DNA from: Marinosulfonomonas sp.
Lineage (GTDB): Bacteria; Pseudomonadota; Alphaproteobacteria; Rhodobacterales; Rhodobacteraceae
Assembly: GCA_015488685.1 (NCBI GenBank)
Contig: WFNH01000096.1
Span: 1 to 64,000, forward strand
Direction: 5' to 3'
DNA length: 64,000 nucleotides
In this document: positions 1 through 9,546 of the stretch, piece after piece
How the letters are laid out: each line of letters opens with the position of its first letter
How positions within the stretch are numbered: position 1 is the first letter of the stretch
Made by a program: the position numbers and the translations under genes
The notes under the pieces: model-generated
Database searches by the model: none
What the model was told of the DNA's origin: nothing
What the model saw: only the letters and a program-made list of their open reading frames with translations

Positions 1-197
1 AATATGCCATTTTAACCATCCTCGCAAACCTCGCATTTGTGCTAACTAGAGCAATCAAATCTACCAGCCTTACATTTCTACCTTTTGTAGATACTAAAAA
101 TACGTATTGTTGTTATATTTCCATACCTGTCGACCTACTCTCTCACTAGCGTCTCGCGTATATACATAACTCGCCTGCACCGCAAAACAGCCTTGGA

Positions 198-422
198 TTA
201 TTTTACGACTGACAAATCCAGTGCGTTTTTTTCGATCTGGAGGTTCCCAGCAGCGCCAAGTTCCGGCGTAGTCGGTTCAATCCCAAAAGCCGGATCTTCT
301 TTGACAAGCTCCTGAAAGAACCCCGTCACCTCTTTCATGGCCTCGAATGAATCCTCGAATCCTTCAAGAGTGCAAGAAAACGTCCCGAAAGAGACTGTTA
401 GCACTTTTTTATTGTCAGACAT
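198..422 (-). CDS. Small protein resembling the N-terminal domain of a large Rhodobacterales protein
   Basis: A 74-residue protein of unknown function. Its first ~55 residues (MSDNKKVLTVSFGTFSCTLEGF onward) resemble, from memory, the N-terminus of a much longer Rhodobacterales protein that also has no established function. Here the ORF stops soon after that segment, so it is either a free-standing domain or a truncated paralogue. The ORF track begins one codon earlier at GTG. I prefer the ATG because AAAGGGAT lies about 7 bases upstream of it. No signal peptide or membrane segment is visible and the protein is acidic. It is monocistronic between AT-rich stretches. That it is coding is fairly likely; its function is unknown. 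Confidence 0.6.
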   Translation of the reverse strand: MSDNKKVLTVSFGTFSCTLEGFEDSFEAMKEVTGFFQELVKEDPAFGIEPTTPELGAAGNLQIEKNALDLSVVK

Positions 423-425
423 CAC

Positions 426-801
426 TGATCCCTTTCATTGTTATTCATCCAAGTATCTCAAGATTTGCGGGACTTTATTAAGAAACAATTATGATAATTA
501 TGGCGTCTTAGTATGTCTAAACTATGTTAATTTCCCCTAATGGTTGTGTAAAATACTGGTGCTACCGTGAAAGGGTACCTGCGCCAAGTATGGCAACACT
601 TTATCATTCCAGCGGCACAACACAGCAATTCTCCACCCAAAAGCGGGTGAAAATTATATGAAATAGCTTCCCAATATTTTGGACTGCCAACAATCACATT
701 AGGGGTTATTTGTGATAAAACTCAAAAACGATCAGCTGCCGTCTTCCCAATAGCGGCTAACAATTGGGAAGACAGAGAGAAAGGCACCTGATAGGTCGCA
801 T
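426..801. other. Gene-free AT-rich stretch
   Basis: No convincing ORF is present on either strand. The left part should hold the promoter of the small minus-strand gene ending at 422. The right part lies 3' of the dynamin-like gene pair and contains the inverted repeat listed separately. The short ORF at 337-540 is mostly antisense to the small gene and was not accepted. Confidence 0.6.
741..773 (-). terminator. 11-bp perfect inverted repeat 3' of the dynamin-like genes
   Basis: GTCTTCCCAAT (741-751) and ATTGGGAAGAC (763-773) pair perfectly around an 11-base loop, about 30 bases past the stop of the downstream dynamin-like gene. A T-rich segment follows on the minus strand, but about 12 bases after the stem rather than immediately. 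It may be a terminator or a transcript-end stabiliser; a protein-binding site is also possible. Confidence 0.5.
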
Positions 802-2559
802 TCAGGCCGCTTCGGAATCAAAGTGCTTGCGATCAAGCCGCTCAAGCAATTGCGAAATAGCTTCGATCATCTGCGGCATGGTTTCGATTTCTTTTGAAGC
901 AAGTATATCTTGCCACACTTCACTGGGGGATTGAGAGGATTCATATCCTCCTTCGCTATCTTCAACAGCCACCTCGTCCGAAATATTTTCCCCGGGTTCA
1001 TCACCCGATACAGAAGCGATTTTGGAAACGACATTCAAGATGTCTTCGGCTTCAGCCTCTTTCTCTTGAATTTCGCTATCAGCTTCAGACTCCTGAATTG
1101 TATCATCATTCTGTAGCTCGCCCATATCACCAAGCTGGTCCAGAAACATCCGTGCATCGGCCTCTAAATCACTGTCTGATGCCTCTGGCTGCTCAATATG
1201 ATTGGCGATAATATCCGCTTGGTCAGCGGGGGCATCACCTAATGATTCATCCACCTGCTCATCAGTTTCCAATACTAAATTGGCTGATATTTCCAGTTCA
1301 TCTGTTTCGTCAGTAGAAATCTCTGCATTTTCCAGGGGCTTGTCTTCATTAACGGCGTCTTCAGCAACTTGGTCAGCCGGGTCTCTTTCCAATGTTTCCT
1401 CGACGGGTTCAGTCAACGAAACCGCACCTTCGGTAGAAGCGTCCACACGGGCAGGTGTGTCCACTTCAACTTCGGCTACATTAGCTGCTGCTTCTGATTG
1501 CTCTTCTTCGGAATTAGATATAGCGGTTTCAACCGCAGCAGAGGTCCTTTCAGCGACTTCCAGAGTACGAGGCTCATTGACCTCGGCGTGCACTTCATCA
1601 CCAGCCTGCTCAAGCACCGGCACTTCTTCAGCCCCTTTTACCTGATTGAGTATATCGCTACGCATATTTGCAGCATCGCTCGCATTTGACTGCCCTTTAC
1701 GTCGCTCTTGACTGTTGGGACGGATGCGGGTTGGACGAAGAATTGAAACGTTGTCGCCCACCGTTTCAGTGGCTCCTCTGGGTGTCCGATAACGCGCCAG
1801 TTCCTTCATACGCTTATCGCGAATTCCTGAAAGCACACCTTCCAGACTTTTCATAAAGGCTTCGCCACCACTTCTGACCCAAAGATTGTTTTTGTCTTCT
1901 CCTTGGCTGGCACGCAAAGCCAAAGTTAGTGAAATGAAACGATGGGCCACAAACAGACCACTGGTTTCACGCTGTAAACGGCGGTTGATTTTATTCAAAT
2001 CCTCGCGGGAAACGATTTTGTCTGCCCGTGTCACCAACAACAGGCTGTTTTCGCGGAGCCGATCTGGTAATGCTTCCCACTGGCTACGTTCGCTCTCACG
2101 CCATGCTTGGCCAGCGTGGGTACACCATAGAACTGAATTGGCATAGCCAATGGTGCTAATCCAGCTGTCGGTGGGGATGTTTGGGTCCGAAATACCGGGG
2201 GTGTCAATCAGGTCGCACTTTTCCAGCTGTTCGGAAATGGCATAAATGCGGATATATCGCGCCTTATTGATCGGAACCGACGCAAGGTCATCAATATCAA
2301 CATCATGCCGGTCACCATTCCTGTCTACCCAAAACGGTGAATCATCCCCATACCGCAGCCAGACTGGAGGCAACCGCGTCGCCGTAACCTGGGTCGGCAA
2401 TATTGCCTTGCCAACAAGCATGTTCAATAGCGTCGACTTGCCCGAACTGAATTCCCCCATAAGAGCAATTACCGGTTTACGTTTGGCCCAGCGCGAAAGC
2501 CGTTCCATTTTTTTTGCAGTCACGGCCCGGACGGCTTTATCTCGACTAGGTGCGTTCAT
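802..2559 (-). CDS. Dynamin-like GTPase with long acidic disordered tail
   Basis: A 585-residue dynamin-superfamily GTPase. The G domain occupies roughly residues 25-250: G1 GEFSSGKST (35-43), a threonine-containing G2 stretch near 58-62, G3 DTPG (119-122) and G4 TRAD (177-180). From about residue 260 to 550 the sequence is low-complexity and rich in Glu, Asp, Ala and Ser, ending in a short predicted helix (SPSEVWQDILASKEI and on). I do not see the long helical stalk or membrane paddle of a complete dynamin, so it may depend on its neighbour for membrane contact. It follows the larger dynamin-like gene after 33 bases in the same direction, so the two are probably co-transcribed. Bacterial dynamin-like proteins often occur as such pairs and act in membrane remodelling or protection. 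The specific role here is unknown. Confidence 0.85.
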   Translation of the reverse strand: MNAPSRDKAVRAVTAKKMERLSRWAKRKPVIALMGEFSSGKSTLLNMLVGKAILPTQVTATRLPPVWLRYGDDSPFWVDRNGDRHDVDIDDLASVPINKARYIRIYAISEQLEKCDLIDTPGISDPNIPTDSWISTIGYANSVLWCTHAGQAWRESERSQWEALPDRLRENSLLLVTRADKIVSREDLNKINRRLQRETSGLFVAHRFISLTLALRASQGEDKNNLWVRSGGEAFMKSLEGVLSGIRDKRMKELARYRTPRGATETVGDNVSILRPTRIRPNSQERRKGQSNASDAANMRSDILNQVKGAEEVPVLEQAGDEVHAEVNEPRTLEVAERTSAAVETAISNSEEEQSEAAANVAEVEVDTPARVDASTEGAVSLTEPVEETLERDPADQVAEDAVNEDKPLENAEISTDETDELEISANLVLETDEQVDESLGDAPADQADIIANHIEQPEASDSDLEADARMFLDQLGDMGELQNDDTIQESEADSEIQEKEAEAEDILNVVSKIASVSGDEPGENISDEVAVEDSEGGYESSQSPSEVWQDILASKEIETMPQMIEAISQLLERLDRKHFDSEAA

Positions 2560-2592
2560 CTCTTTTCATTCTCCATGCCATCAGCGCGTAAG

Positions 2593-4617
2593 CTACGCTG
2601 CGAATTTTCCAATCGCTGCCAGCGCATCTTCCAGCGCTATCTGGACCGATTTGTCGCTTGTTTTATTCACCAGTAATAGCGGCTCTTTGCCCCGGTTTTC
2701 CGATATAATTACAAGGGTATCACGTTGTTCCTGCACGAAACCTTGCAACCTACGCTGTACTTCGTCCAAAATTTCCGCAATCTGCGCCCCTTCCAGTTCC
2801 TGCACAAGCGAAGCAACCTCGGCCTGAATCAGCGAAGAATAATCCTTTGCAAAAGCCTCGAAGCCTTTGCGTTTTTGCCACCAGCGACGCCACCAGTTGC
2901 TGTTCAGATCCAGCGCAATCGTGCGGGCCAGAACGACAGGGGGCGGGACCATTGGAACTGCGGGCGGTTCAATTCTGAAACCATCAATCTCCACACCGAC
3001 GGCACGATAATATATGTCCTCAACCGCTGCGGCGGTATCAGTATAAACAGCGGTTGCCTGTTTCTTTAGTGTTGTAGCGAATTGGACATATGCAGACCGG
3101 AACAACAGACGCAGACCTGTTGCATCATACTGCCATGTATCCTGCTCGCCGAATCGGTCCAAGTGGGCAATCAGCGCATCGGTCGCACGGCGCACAAAAC
3201 TGCTCTGGGCGCGATCCAGACGCGCGTGTAGATTATTTCGCAGCGTATCAACGGTTTTCTGTAAATTTGCAGCGCTGTTTTTCGACAATTCCTCAAGCGC
3301 CTGCTTCACTTCTTCAGTTTCCAACAAAACCACTTCGCCACTTTCATGCAACTGATGGACAGCGCTTTTTTCGGCTTTGATCTCGTTATAAATATTAGAA
3401 AGCTGCGATCCCATGCTATCCACCAGACGCATCCCTGATCCCTCCAGGATGCGGTGATAAATTGCTTCCATCAGCGCCGGGATACCGGAAAGGATCCAGG
3501 TGTGGTCATTTGAGTCCGCCGCATCCACCTCCGGTACGGCAGACGCATAATTCAACAATGCATTCTGGCTGTCTTCGCTCAGCGCATCCAGATCACCGGT
3601 TAATGCCGCTTCAGCCCATTTGGCGCTTCCGAATACAATTTCACTCTCTTCCGAAACCGAGAATGTCTTTAGTGTTTCTTTGATATTCTCGTGAATTTCG
3701 GCAATCTGCTCACTCGGGTTCTCCAATTCGTCAATCCGGTTCACAAACAGAATAACTTGCCGCTTTTCAAAGTTTGACATCATCCGGATCAATGCCATAT
3801 CCGTCGTGTTCAATGCCTGGTGCGCCGACAAGACGACCAGACAGATTTCCGAACCACGCAGGCTTTTCAAAGTCGCCTGCTCGCGCACCATAAATGTATC
3901 ATTCACACCGGGTGTATCACGCAAGCGCATCGCAATCGGAAACTGCGGGATATCCAGAGCGAGTTCGGCCGATTTAGTGATGTCCGCAAATCGCCCGCGC
4001 TTGTTTCCGGGATCTATTTCTTCTTCATCCGGGTCACCAACGCAAACGTAGCGCTGGATCAATTCATTATCATAATATCCGTACTTGTGCGATTTCCCTA
4101 GCAGCAGTTCGAAACTGCTGCCCAGACGGGCCTCGGTTTTGTCACGCATATCTACAATCTGCTGTTGAACTTTCTCGGCTTCTTCGGTTGCCCCGGCTCG
4201 CCCTGCCAGCTCACCCAATCTCCCACCGGTAGAAACCAGATTATCCCATTCATTTCGGTTAAAGAAGGTAAAGCGCGCCTTTCTATCCCCGTCAGTCAAT
4301 TTCCTGTTAACCTGCAATTCCGTCACCACCGAGGTCCACGGGTTCACGTCCGAAGGCAGCAGACCCGGGATACCCACCAGGGCATTAACCAATGCTGTCT
4401 TGCCGGCTTTAACTTGACCGATCAGGGTAATGCTTGGGGCAAAACTATCCATCTTGCGCAACAGGCCCGCACCACGCTTTGAAATACGCTCGTCAGTATC
4501 ATCGGCCAGACACGAAGCCGCTACGCGGACCTCATCAATTGCACTGATGAAACCGGATAACACCTCTGACTTCATCTTTAGCAGATGATTGTTTTTAACG
4601 CCTGTTTGAGAATCCAT
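2593..4617 (-). CDS. Dynamin-like GTPase (membrane-remodelling type)
   Basis: A 674-residue dynamin-family GTPase. Motifs are G1 GQVKAGKTA (67-75), G3 DTPG (234-237) and G4 NRID (293-296), followed by long helical segments consistent with a stalk. Near residue 550 is the Trp/Arg-rich segment NWWRRWWQKRKGF, a plausible membrane-inserting paddle. The ORF track starts 12 codons earlier at a TTG. I moved the start to the ATG at 4617, which has GGTGGGA about 6 bases upstream. It is the first gene of a two-gene unit with the acidic-tailed GTPase. By family it should bind GTP, assemble on membranes and deform or tether them. Its substrate membrane and physiological trigger cannot be read from sequence. 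Confidence 0.87.
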   Translation of the reverse strand: MDSQTGVKNNHLLKMKSEVLSGFISAIDEVRVAASCLADDTDERISKRGAGLLRKMDSFAPSITLIGQVKAGKTALVNALVGIPGLLPSDVNPWTSVVTELQVNRKLTDGDRKARFTFFNRNEWDNLVSTGGRLGELAGRAGATEEAEKVQQQIVDMRDKTEARLGSSFELLLGKSHKYGYYDNELIQRYVCVGDPDEEEIDPGNKRGRFADITKSAELALDIPQFPIAMRLRDTPGVNDTFMVREQATLKSLRGSEICLVVLSAHQALNTTDMALIRMMSNFEKRQVILFVNRIDELENPSEQIAEIHENIKETLKTFSVSEESEIVFGSAKWAEAALTGDLDALSEDSQNALLNYASAVPEVDAADSNDHTWILSGIPALMEAIYHRILEGSGMRLVDSMGSQLSNIYNEIKAEKSAVHQLHESGEVVLLETEEVKQALEELSKNSAANLQKTVDTLRNNLHARLDRAQSSFVRRATDALIAHLDRFGEQDTWQYDATGLRLLFRSAYVQFATTLKKQATAVYTDTAAAVEDIYYRAVGVEIDGFRIEPPAVPMVPPPVVLARTIALDLNSNWWRRWWQKRKGFEAFAKDYSSLIQAEVASLVQELEGAQIAEILDEVQRRLQGFVQEQRDTLVIISENRGKEPLLLVNKTSDKSVQIALEDALAAIGKFAA

Positions 4618-5023
4618 TACTTTTCCCACCAATTTAAATCCTTCGTTATTCAAGCAAATGTGCCCGAACCAGAAACAATGTCTATTATAAGTTTGTTAAA
4701 AACATGGCGAAACGACGTCGTGGTGAAGGATTCGGGATTCCTGGTAACGACCTGAACCATTTATAAATTCCAATAGATCCCAGCTTCAAACACTGTGGCG
4801 GTATATACAATATATTATTATTTATCAGATAGTTACTAAACTTCTCCTTGGCCAGACATACAAAGGAAAGGGTATGGAGAGAAGATGCCATCTTGGCGAT
4901 AATAATATGTGCTGCGTTTACCACAATCGCCGACCAACCGCCTTAAATGGCGTAATCACGCCTTCGCTACAGTTCGATTTGGCGGCTCAGGTAAAGTGAT
5001 TCTTTCTGATTCTTTTCAACCGG
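4618..5023. other. Gene-poor AT-rich stretch upstream of the dynamin pair
   Basis: This should hold the promoter of the minus-strand dynamin-like genes. The minus-strand ORF at 4685-4924 has no recognisable domain or good ribosome-binding site and was not accepted. Near its right end a plus-strand frame shows a weak transposase-like signature, listed separately. Confidence 0.5.
4898..4999 (+). pseudogene. Possible remnant of an IS3-type transposase C-terminus
   Basis: A 33-codon open frame ends at TGA and contains YHNRRPTALNGVITPS, which recalls the YN.RRPH.ALN..TP segment near the C-terminus of IS3-family DDE transposases. The conserved His after RRP is replaced by Thr. No start, no catalytic part and no terminal repeats are visible. 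If real, it is a small scar. The match is short and may be chance. Confidence 0.2.
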
Positions 5024-5794
5024 TTAATCCCGTGGCGTCTTAGCCGCATATCCCTCGAAAGTTATCATGTCGGCAATCTTGCGGGCCTGCGCCTCGGCCT
5101 CTGCGCTTCGAATTGTCCAACAGTTGATATGTGCCCCTTTGGCCTTTAATTCTGCGACCCGTGGATTCTGTAGATCATCATGACGGTGGCTGATAAAACA
5201 GGCACCAACTTTGTCATAGTCAGGAATGGCACGTAACCGGGCGCGAGTCACCTCATTCAGCAACGGCCAATGCTCGGCAGGGAAGGAACAGCTGACAATC
5301 CCGCGTGGGGTTTGGGGCGAAAAACCGGCGATGGCAGCAACCGAGTGGGGATTGAAACTCATCACAGCAACCGGACCCGCATAAGTTTTCAATGCGTCAG
5401 CCACGGATTGTTCCAACGGCCCCACATCCGCCCCCATCGCGCCGTCCTGATCTTTGATTTCTATTAAAAGAGGAGTACGGCCATCAACCAAGGATAGGAT
5501 TTCCGGCAATGTGGGGATTGTCTCGTCCATACTCTTCAGCGGCATTCCCACCAGCTCGCTACGGGTGCGAGTGCGGATTGCTCCGTGTTCATTTGTCAAA
5601 CGGGACATTTCATAATCATGAAACACCATGGCATGGCCGTCTTTGGACAGTTGCACATCCAGTTCGATCCCATAACCGGCCTCGATCGCAGCCAGAAATG
5701 CTTTGCGGGAATTTTCCAGAATTCCCGCAGAAACGTCATGATACCCGCGATGTGCCAGCGGGCGCCGGAAAAAACTTTCAGAAAGTGTCGTCAT
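5024..5794 (-). CDS. Glycerophosphodiester phosphodiesterase
   Basis: A 256-residue cytoplasmic GDPD-family enzyme that hydrolyses glycerophosphodiesters to glycerol-3-phosphate and an alcohol. Family signatures are visible: the N-terminal HRG (AHRGYHD), ELDVQLSKDGHAMVFHD with the metal-binding Glu/Asp and catalytic His, and LLIEIK near the middle. There is no signal peptide, which agrees with a cytoplasmic UgpQ-like form. Its ATG overlaps the stop of the upstream RidA gene (ATGA), so the two are translationally coupled. No Ugp transporter genes adjoin it. Confidence 0.9.
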   Translation of the reverse strand: MTTLSESFFRRPLAHRGYHDVSAGILENSRKAFLAAIEAGYGIELDVQLSKDGHAMVFHDYEMSRLTNEHGAIRTRTRSELVGMPLKSMDETIPTLPEILSLVDGRTPLLIEIKDQDGAMGADVGPLEQSVADALKTYAGPVAVMSFNPHSVAAIAGFSPQTPRGIVSCSFPAEHWPLLNEVTRARLRAIPDYDKVGACFISHRHDDLQNPRVAELKAKGAHINCWTIRSAEAEAQARKIADMITFEGYAAKTPRD

Positions 5795-6255
5795 TTGATC
5801 TGAAAAATGCCTTCTATTTCGACAGCAACGCCTAACGGCAAAGCCGGCGCACTAACGGCAGCCCGCGCATGACGACCTGCGTCCCCGAAAAGCTCGACCA
5901 GAAAATCCGAGGCACCGTTCACCACCTGCGGCTGCTGGGTGAAATCAGGCGTCGAATTGACAAACCCGCCCAGTTTCACCACACGCACCAATCGGGAAAG
6001 ATCGCCGCCACAAGCGGCTTTTAACTGCGCCACAAGTCCCAGCGCACAGGTTTTTGCGGCAGCAGCACCGGCTGCAACATCCATATCCGCACCCAGCTTG
6101 CCCAAAATCAATCCGCCCGGCCCGTTCGAAATTTGTCCCGACACAAACACCAGATTCCCGACGACCACATAAGGCACATAATTGGCAGCAGGCGCGGGGG
6201 CATCCGGCAGGGTAACACCCAGCTCTTTCAGGCGGGCTTCGTAATCATTGCTCAT
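5791..6255 (-). CDS. RidA (YjgF/YER057c/UK114) family protein
   Basis: A 154-residue RidA-superfamily protein covering the whole domain (NYVPYVVVGNLVFVSGQIS near the N-terminus, then VVKLGGFVNSTPDF). Members of this superfamily hydrolyse reactive enamine/imine intermediates made by PLP enzymes, but this longer subgroup lacks a firm activity. The ORF track starts 15 codons upstream. I chose the ATG at 6255 because GGAG lies 7 bases before it. It is the first gene of a two-gene unit with the GDPD gene (4-base overlap). Confidence 0.85.
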   Translation of the reverse strand: MSNDYEARLKELGVTLPDAPAPAANYVPYVVVGNLVFVSGQISNGPGGLILGKLGADMDVAAGAAAAKTCALGLVAQLKAACGGDLSRLVRVVKLGGFVNSTPDFTQQPQVVNGASDFLVELFGDAGRHARAAVSAPALPLGVAVEIEGIFQIK

Positions 6256-6324
6256 CTGGCTTCTCCGTTGGATCAGAATTCGGCCTGACGCTAACCGCAA
6301 TTGCGATGCAGGAAAACCGCAAAA

Positions 6325-7635
6325 TCACCCTTCGCGGAACGCTTTGGCAAAGTAATCGGTAAAGGGTTTTAACAAATAGGCCAATGGTGTGCGGTCATTG
6401 GTGCGGATATAGGCCTGCACCGGCATCCCGGGGATCAGCACCGCCCCTTCAGGTAATTTATCTGCTTCCCCGTCTGACAGTACAATTTCCGATCGGTAAA
6501 AACTGATTTTCGACCGTTGATCCGTAAAGGCATCCGCCGAAATTTTCGTAACATGCCCCCGCAAAACAGGCGTCGTTCGGGAAGCAAAGGCCGGAAACCT
6601 CAAGGTTACCTCTTGCCCGACGAACACTTCGTCCACATGAATGGTTTCGATTTTGGCCGCAATCACCAACGGGCGGTCCTGCGGCACCAGATACAACACA
6701 GGGTCGGCAGGTTTTATGACCGAGCGCGGAGCAAAAAACTGCAAGCCGTAAACCACCCCCGCCAGCGGGGCGCGAATATCCAGACGCGACAGGCGTTCTA
6801 TAAGCGCACGACGTTTTTCTTGAAGTTCCAATTCGCGAAACTGCAAATCGCGCAAACGAGTGATGGCATCTTCCCGTCGTTTGGTCCCAAATTTCAAAAT
6901 CTCGATATCAATCTCGGTAATCCGGCCTTCGGCCTGCGCTTTATTCGCAGCCAGTTCGCCCATAGTGCCACGCAGCCGCGCGCCCTCGCGTTGCAAACCC
7001 AGAACGCGCGAGGCCTGAGCAAGACCGCGGTCAAGCAAGGTTTGCTGGTTTTTCAGTTCTTCATTTACCAATTCCAGTTGGGCTTCCAGCGCAGTTTGCT
7101 GGGCCGTTATTCCATTGATCTGATCGGCAATCTGGCTTCGTTGTTTTTGCAGCTGTGCAATTTCTTGCTTCATTGACGCTTGCCGTGCCGTAAACAGACG
7201 CTGCTGGCCTTGCATTAACTTTCGGGCATCTTCAGATGTTTTCGCAACCTCCAACAACTCTGGATCGAAAACAATCGCCTGTGCCCCGTCCCGCTCGGCC
7301 TCAAGTCGGCCACGACGCGCCATCAGCTCGAACAACTGCCCTTCCACAACGACCAGTTTGGACCTCAACTCGGTCGGATCCAGCCGGATCAGGATATCGC
7401 CTTTATCAACCAGATCCCCCTCTTGCACATCAATTTCGGCGATCACCCCACCGTCAGGGTGCTGTACCACCTGCCGGTTTTGGTCCACTTCAATCTGGCC
7501 ACTGGCAACCACAGCACCGGAAATATTGGCCATCACCGCCCATGTGCCAAAGCCGCCAACCAGCAGCAAAATAGCCAGAAACCCGATCACCAGCGGGGTG
7601 CGGGCGGACCATCCATTTTGTCTTGGCATGCTCAC
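6325..7635 (-). CDS. HlyD-family type I secretion periplasmic adaptor
   Basis: A 436-residue membrane-fusion protein linking an inner-membrane ABC exporter to a TolC-type channel. It has a single N-terminal membrane helix (residues ~14-35), a biotinyl-lipoyl half-motif ([19 protein letters not shown]), a long alpha-hairpin coiled coil rich in Gln, Glu and Arg (about residues 95-290) and a C-terminal beta-barrel region. The GTG start overlaps the stop of the ABC gene and has AAGGGGGG upstream; an ATG two codons later is an alternative. It forms an operon with the PrtD-type ATPase. Neither a TolC gene nor an RTX substrate is nearby. Confidence 0.93.
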   Translation of the reverse strand: MSMPRQNGWSARTPLVIGFLAILLLVGGFGTWAVMANISGAVVASGQIEVDQNRQVVQHPDGGVIAEIDVQEGDLVDKGDILIRLDPTELRSKLVVVEGQLFELMARRGRLEAERDGAQAIVFDPELLEVAKTSEDARKLMQGQQRLFTARQASMKQEIAQLQKQRSQIADQINGITAQQTALEAQLELVNEELKNQQTLLDRGLAQASRVLGLQREGARLRGTMGELAANKAQAEGRITEIDIEILKFGTKRREDAITRLRDLQFRELELQEKRRALIERLSRLDIRAPLAGVVYGLQFFAPRSVIKPADPVLYLVPQDRPLVIAAKIETIHVDEVFVGQEVTLRFPAFASRTTPVLRGHVTKISADAFTDQRSKISFYRSEIVLSDGEADKLPEGAVLIPGMPVQAYIRTNDRTPLAYLLKPFTDYFAKAFREG

Positions 7636-9368
7636 GTCACTCCCCCCTTGCCCCTGCTCTGGCGAATCTGCTCGTGGTTCTTGACCATCTCGCGCAGTAT
7701 GTCATCCTTTGGACCGAATGCCTTGCGCGCGCCACCTTCAAGCACCAAAAGCAAATCGCATTCCTGAATGGCTGCCGGTCGATGCGCCATGATCAGCACC
7801 GCACCGCCATCAGCTTTCATCTGTTTGATTGCCGTATTCAGAGCTTGCGACCCTTCGTTATCCAGATTTGAATTTGGCTCGTCCAATACCAGGATCACCG
7901 GGTCACCATACATCGCCCGCGCTAGCCCGATACGCTGCAACTGCCCGCCGGACAACCGCCCTCCGTTCGAGGACACCCGTGTGTCATACCCCTCGGGAAA
8001 GGCCAGAATCATATCGTGTGCCGCGGCTTTTTGCGCCGCCTTCACCACGGCCTCATCATCCGGTTGTAACGACATGCGGGCAATATTTTCGGCGATCGTG
8101 CCATCAAACAACTGCACCCGCTGTGGCAAATAGCCGATGTGCTGGCCCAATACGTCAGGATCATATTGGTCCAGTGCGGCCCCATCCAGCCGAATTTTAC
8201 CACCTGCCGCACGCCAAACGCCGGTTATGGCGCGGGCAAGTGTTGATTTGCCGGCCCCCGACGGCCCGATCACCCCCATCGCCTGCCCCGGATTCAACGC
8301 GAAACTAACCATCCGCAAAGATGCTTGTTGTTGCCCCGGCGGGACCACCGTCACCTGATCCGCAACCAGAATGGCCCTCGGCCTGGGCAAAGCGGTTCGG
8401 GATTGCTCGACGGGAACTTCAGACAAAAGAACCGCCAAATTGTCCCATCCTTTCAAAGCCCGCTGCACCAGCGCCCATTGCCCTATCGCCTGTTCTATCG
8501 GGGCCAATGCGCGCCCCATCAGAATAGAGCCTGCAATCATGGCACCGGCGGTTAATTGGCCCTGTAATACGAGATAGGCGCCCAACCCCAGCATCGCCGA
8601 CTGTAGGAACATGCGAAATGTTTTGGTTAACACAGCAAACCCGCCACCGCTGTCAGCGGCATGAATACTGGTAGCCAGCGCCTTTTCCCGCGCCTTTTCC
8701 CAGCGTTGGAACACAGCGCCCCGCATCCCCAGACTTTGCACGAGTTCGGATTCACTGCGCAATTGATCCGCCATCCGGTCGGCAAAATTGGCCGTGGCCG
8801 CCGATTCCAACACGGGTTTGCGGGTTATCATCTGATTCAATAATGTAATTAAAATCAGAAATGCGCCCCCCAAAACTGCGAGTATTCCCAACCAGGGATG
8901 GAACATAAAAATTCCTGCAATGAAAAACGGTGTCCACGGAATATCAAAAATCGCTATCAAAACAGGGGATGACAGCAACCGCTGCACCGCCTCAAGATCG
9001 CGCAATGCGCTGTTTGTTAAAGTTGCTCCATACCCTCGGGCGCTGGCACGCAGCACGGCAGAGAACACCCGCCCGTCCAATTCCGACTGGAACCGCGCAC
9101 CAATTCGCGCCAGAACACGGCCACGGGCATAATCAAGCAACCCCATGATTGTAAATAAAAATGCCGCCAGAATAGACAGGGCCAGAAGGGTTTCTTCTGA
9201 GCGGCTGCCCAATACGCGGTCATAAACCTGCAACATATACAAAGGAGCAGTCAGCATCAGCAAATTAACAAAAACGCTAAAAATCCCAACAGCCCAGAAC
9301 AATGCCCTGCTTTTGCGCCGCGCTTTTTTCAGTTCCGCCAAACCATTGTTACGATCTGCTTGCCGCAT
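7632..9368 (-). CDS. Type I secretion ABC transporter, PrtD family
   Basis: A 578-residue half-transporter with an N-terminal transmembrane domain of about six helices and a C-terminal nucleotide-binding domain. Visible motifs are Walker [10 protein letters not shown], signature [14 protein letters not shown], Walker [14 protein letters not shown] and the switch His in MAHRPAA. It lacks the N-terminal C39-like domain seen in HlyB-type exporters, which fits the PrtD/AprD group exporting repeat-containing proteases and related proteins. It is translationally coupled to the downstream HlyD gene by a GTGA overlap. Its cargo must be encoded elsewhere. Confidence 0.93.
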   Translation of the reverse strand: MRQADRNNGLAELKKARRKSRALFWAVGIFSVFVNLLMLTAPLYMLQVYDRVLGSRSEETLLALSILAAFLFTIMGLLDYARGRVLARIGARFQSELDGRVFSAVLRASARGYGATLTNSALRDLEAVQRLLSSPVLIAIFDIPWTPFFIAGIFMFHPWLGILAVLGGAFLILITLLNQMITRKPVLESAATANFADRMADQLRSESELVQSLGMRGAVFQRWEKAREKALATSIHAADSGGGFAVLTKTFRMFLQSAMLGLGAYLVLQGQLTAGAMIAGSILMGRALAPIEQAIGQWALVQRALKGWDNLAVLLSEVPVEQSRTALPRPRAILVADQVTVVPPGQQQASLRMVSFALNPGQAMGVIGPSGAGKSTLARAITGVWRAAGGKIRLDGAALDQYDPDVLGQHIGYLPQRVQLFDGTIAENIARMSLQPDDEAVVKAAQKAAAHDMILAFPEGYDTRVSSNGGRLSGGQLQRIGLARAMYGDPVILVLDEPNSNLDNEGSQALNTAIKQMKADGGAVLIMAHRPAAIQECDLLLVLEGGARKAFGPKDDILREMVKNHEQIRQSRGKGGVT

Positions 9369-9546
9369 TTTGTCTCTTTCATCTTTTGGCGTCAGCTATG
9401 TATCATCCTTAACGGATATAGGCCCGGTTCATTAAAGACTTGTATCCAAACTGTCACAAAACTAAACCATGCCTGATATAATATTGGGCATTTTCCTGCC
9501 AGACCCTATGTAGTGGAAAACTACAAACAACAAGTCGAGATTACCA

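Noticed and set aside
1202-1645. 147-aa Ser/Thr-rich ORF opposite the acidic tail
   Set aside because: A shadow of the Glu/Asp-rich codons of the dynamin-like protein on the other strand.
4685-4924. 79-aa minus-strand ORF upstream of the dynamin pair
   Set aside because: No domain, poor composition, no ribosome-binding site; it lies in AT-rich intergenic DNA.
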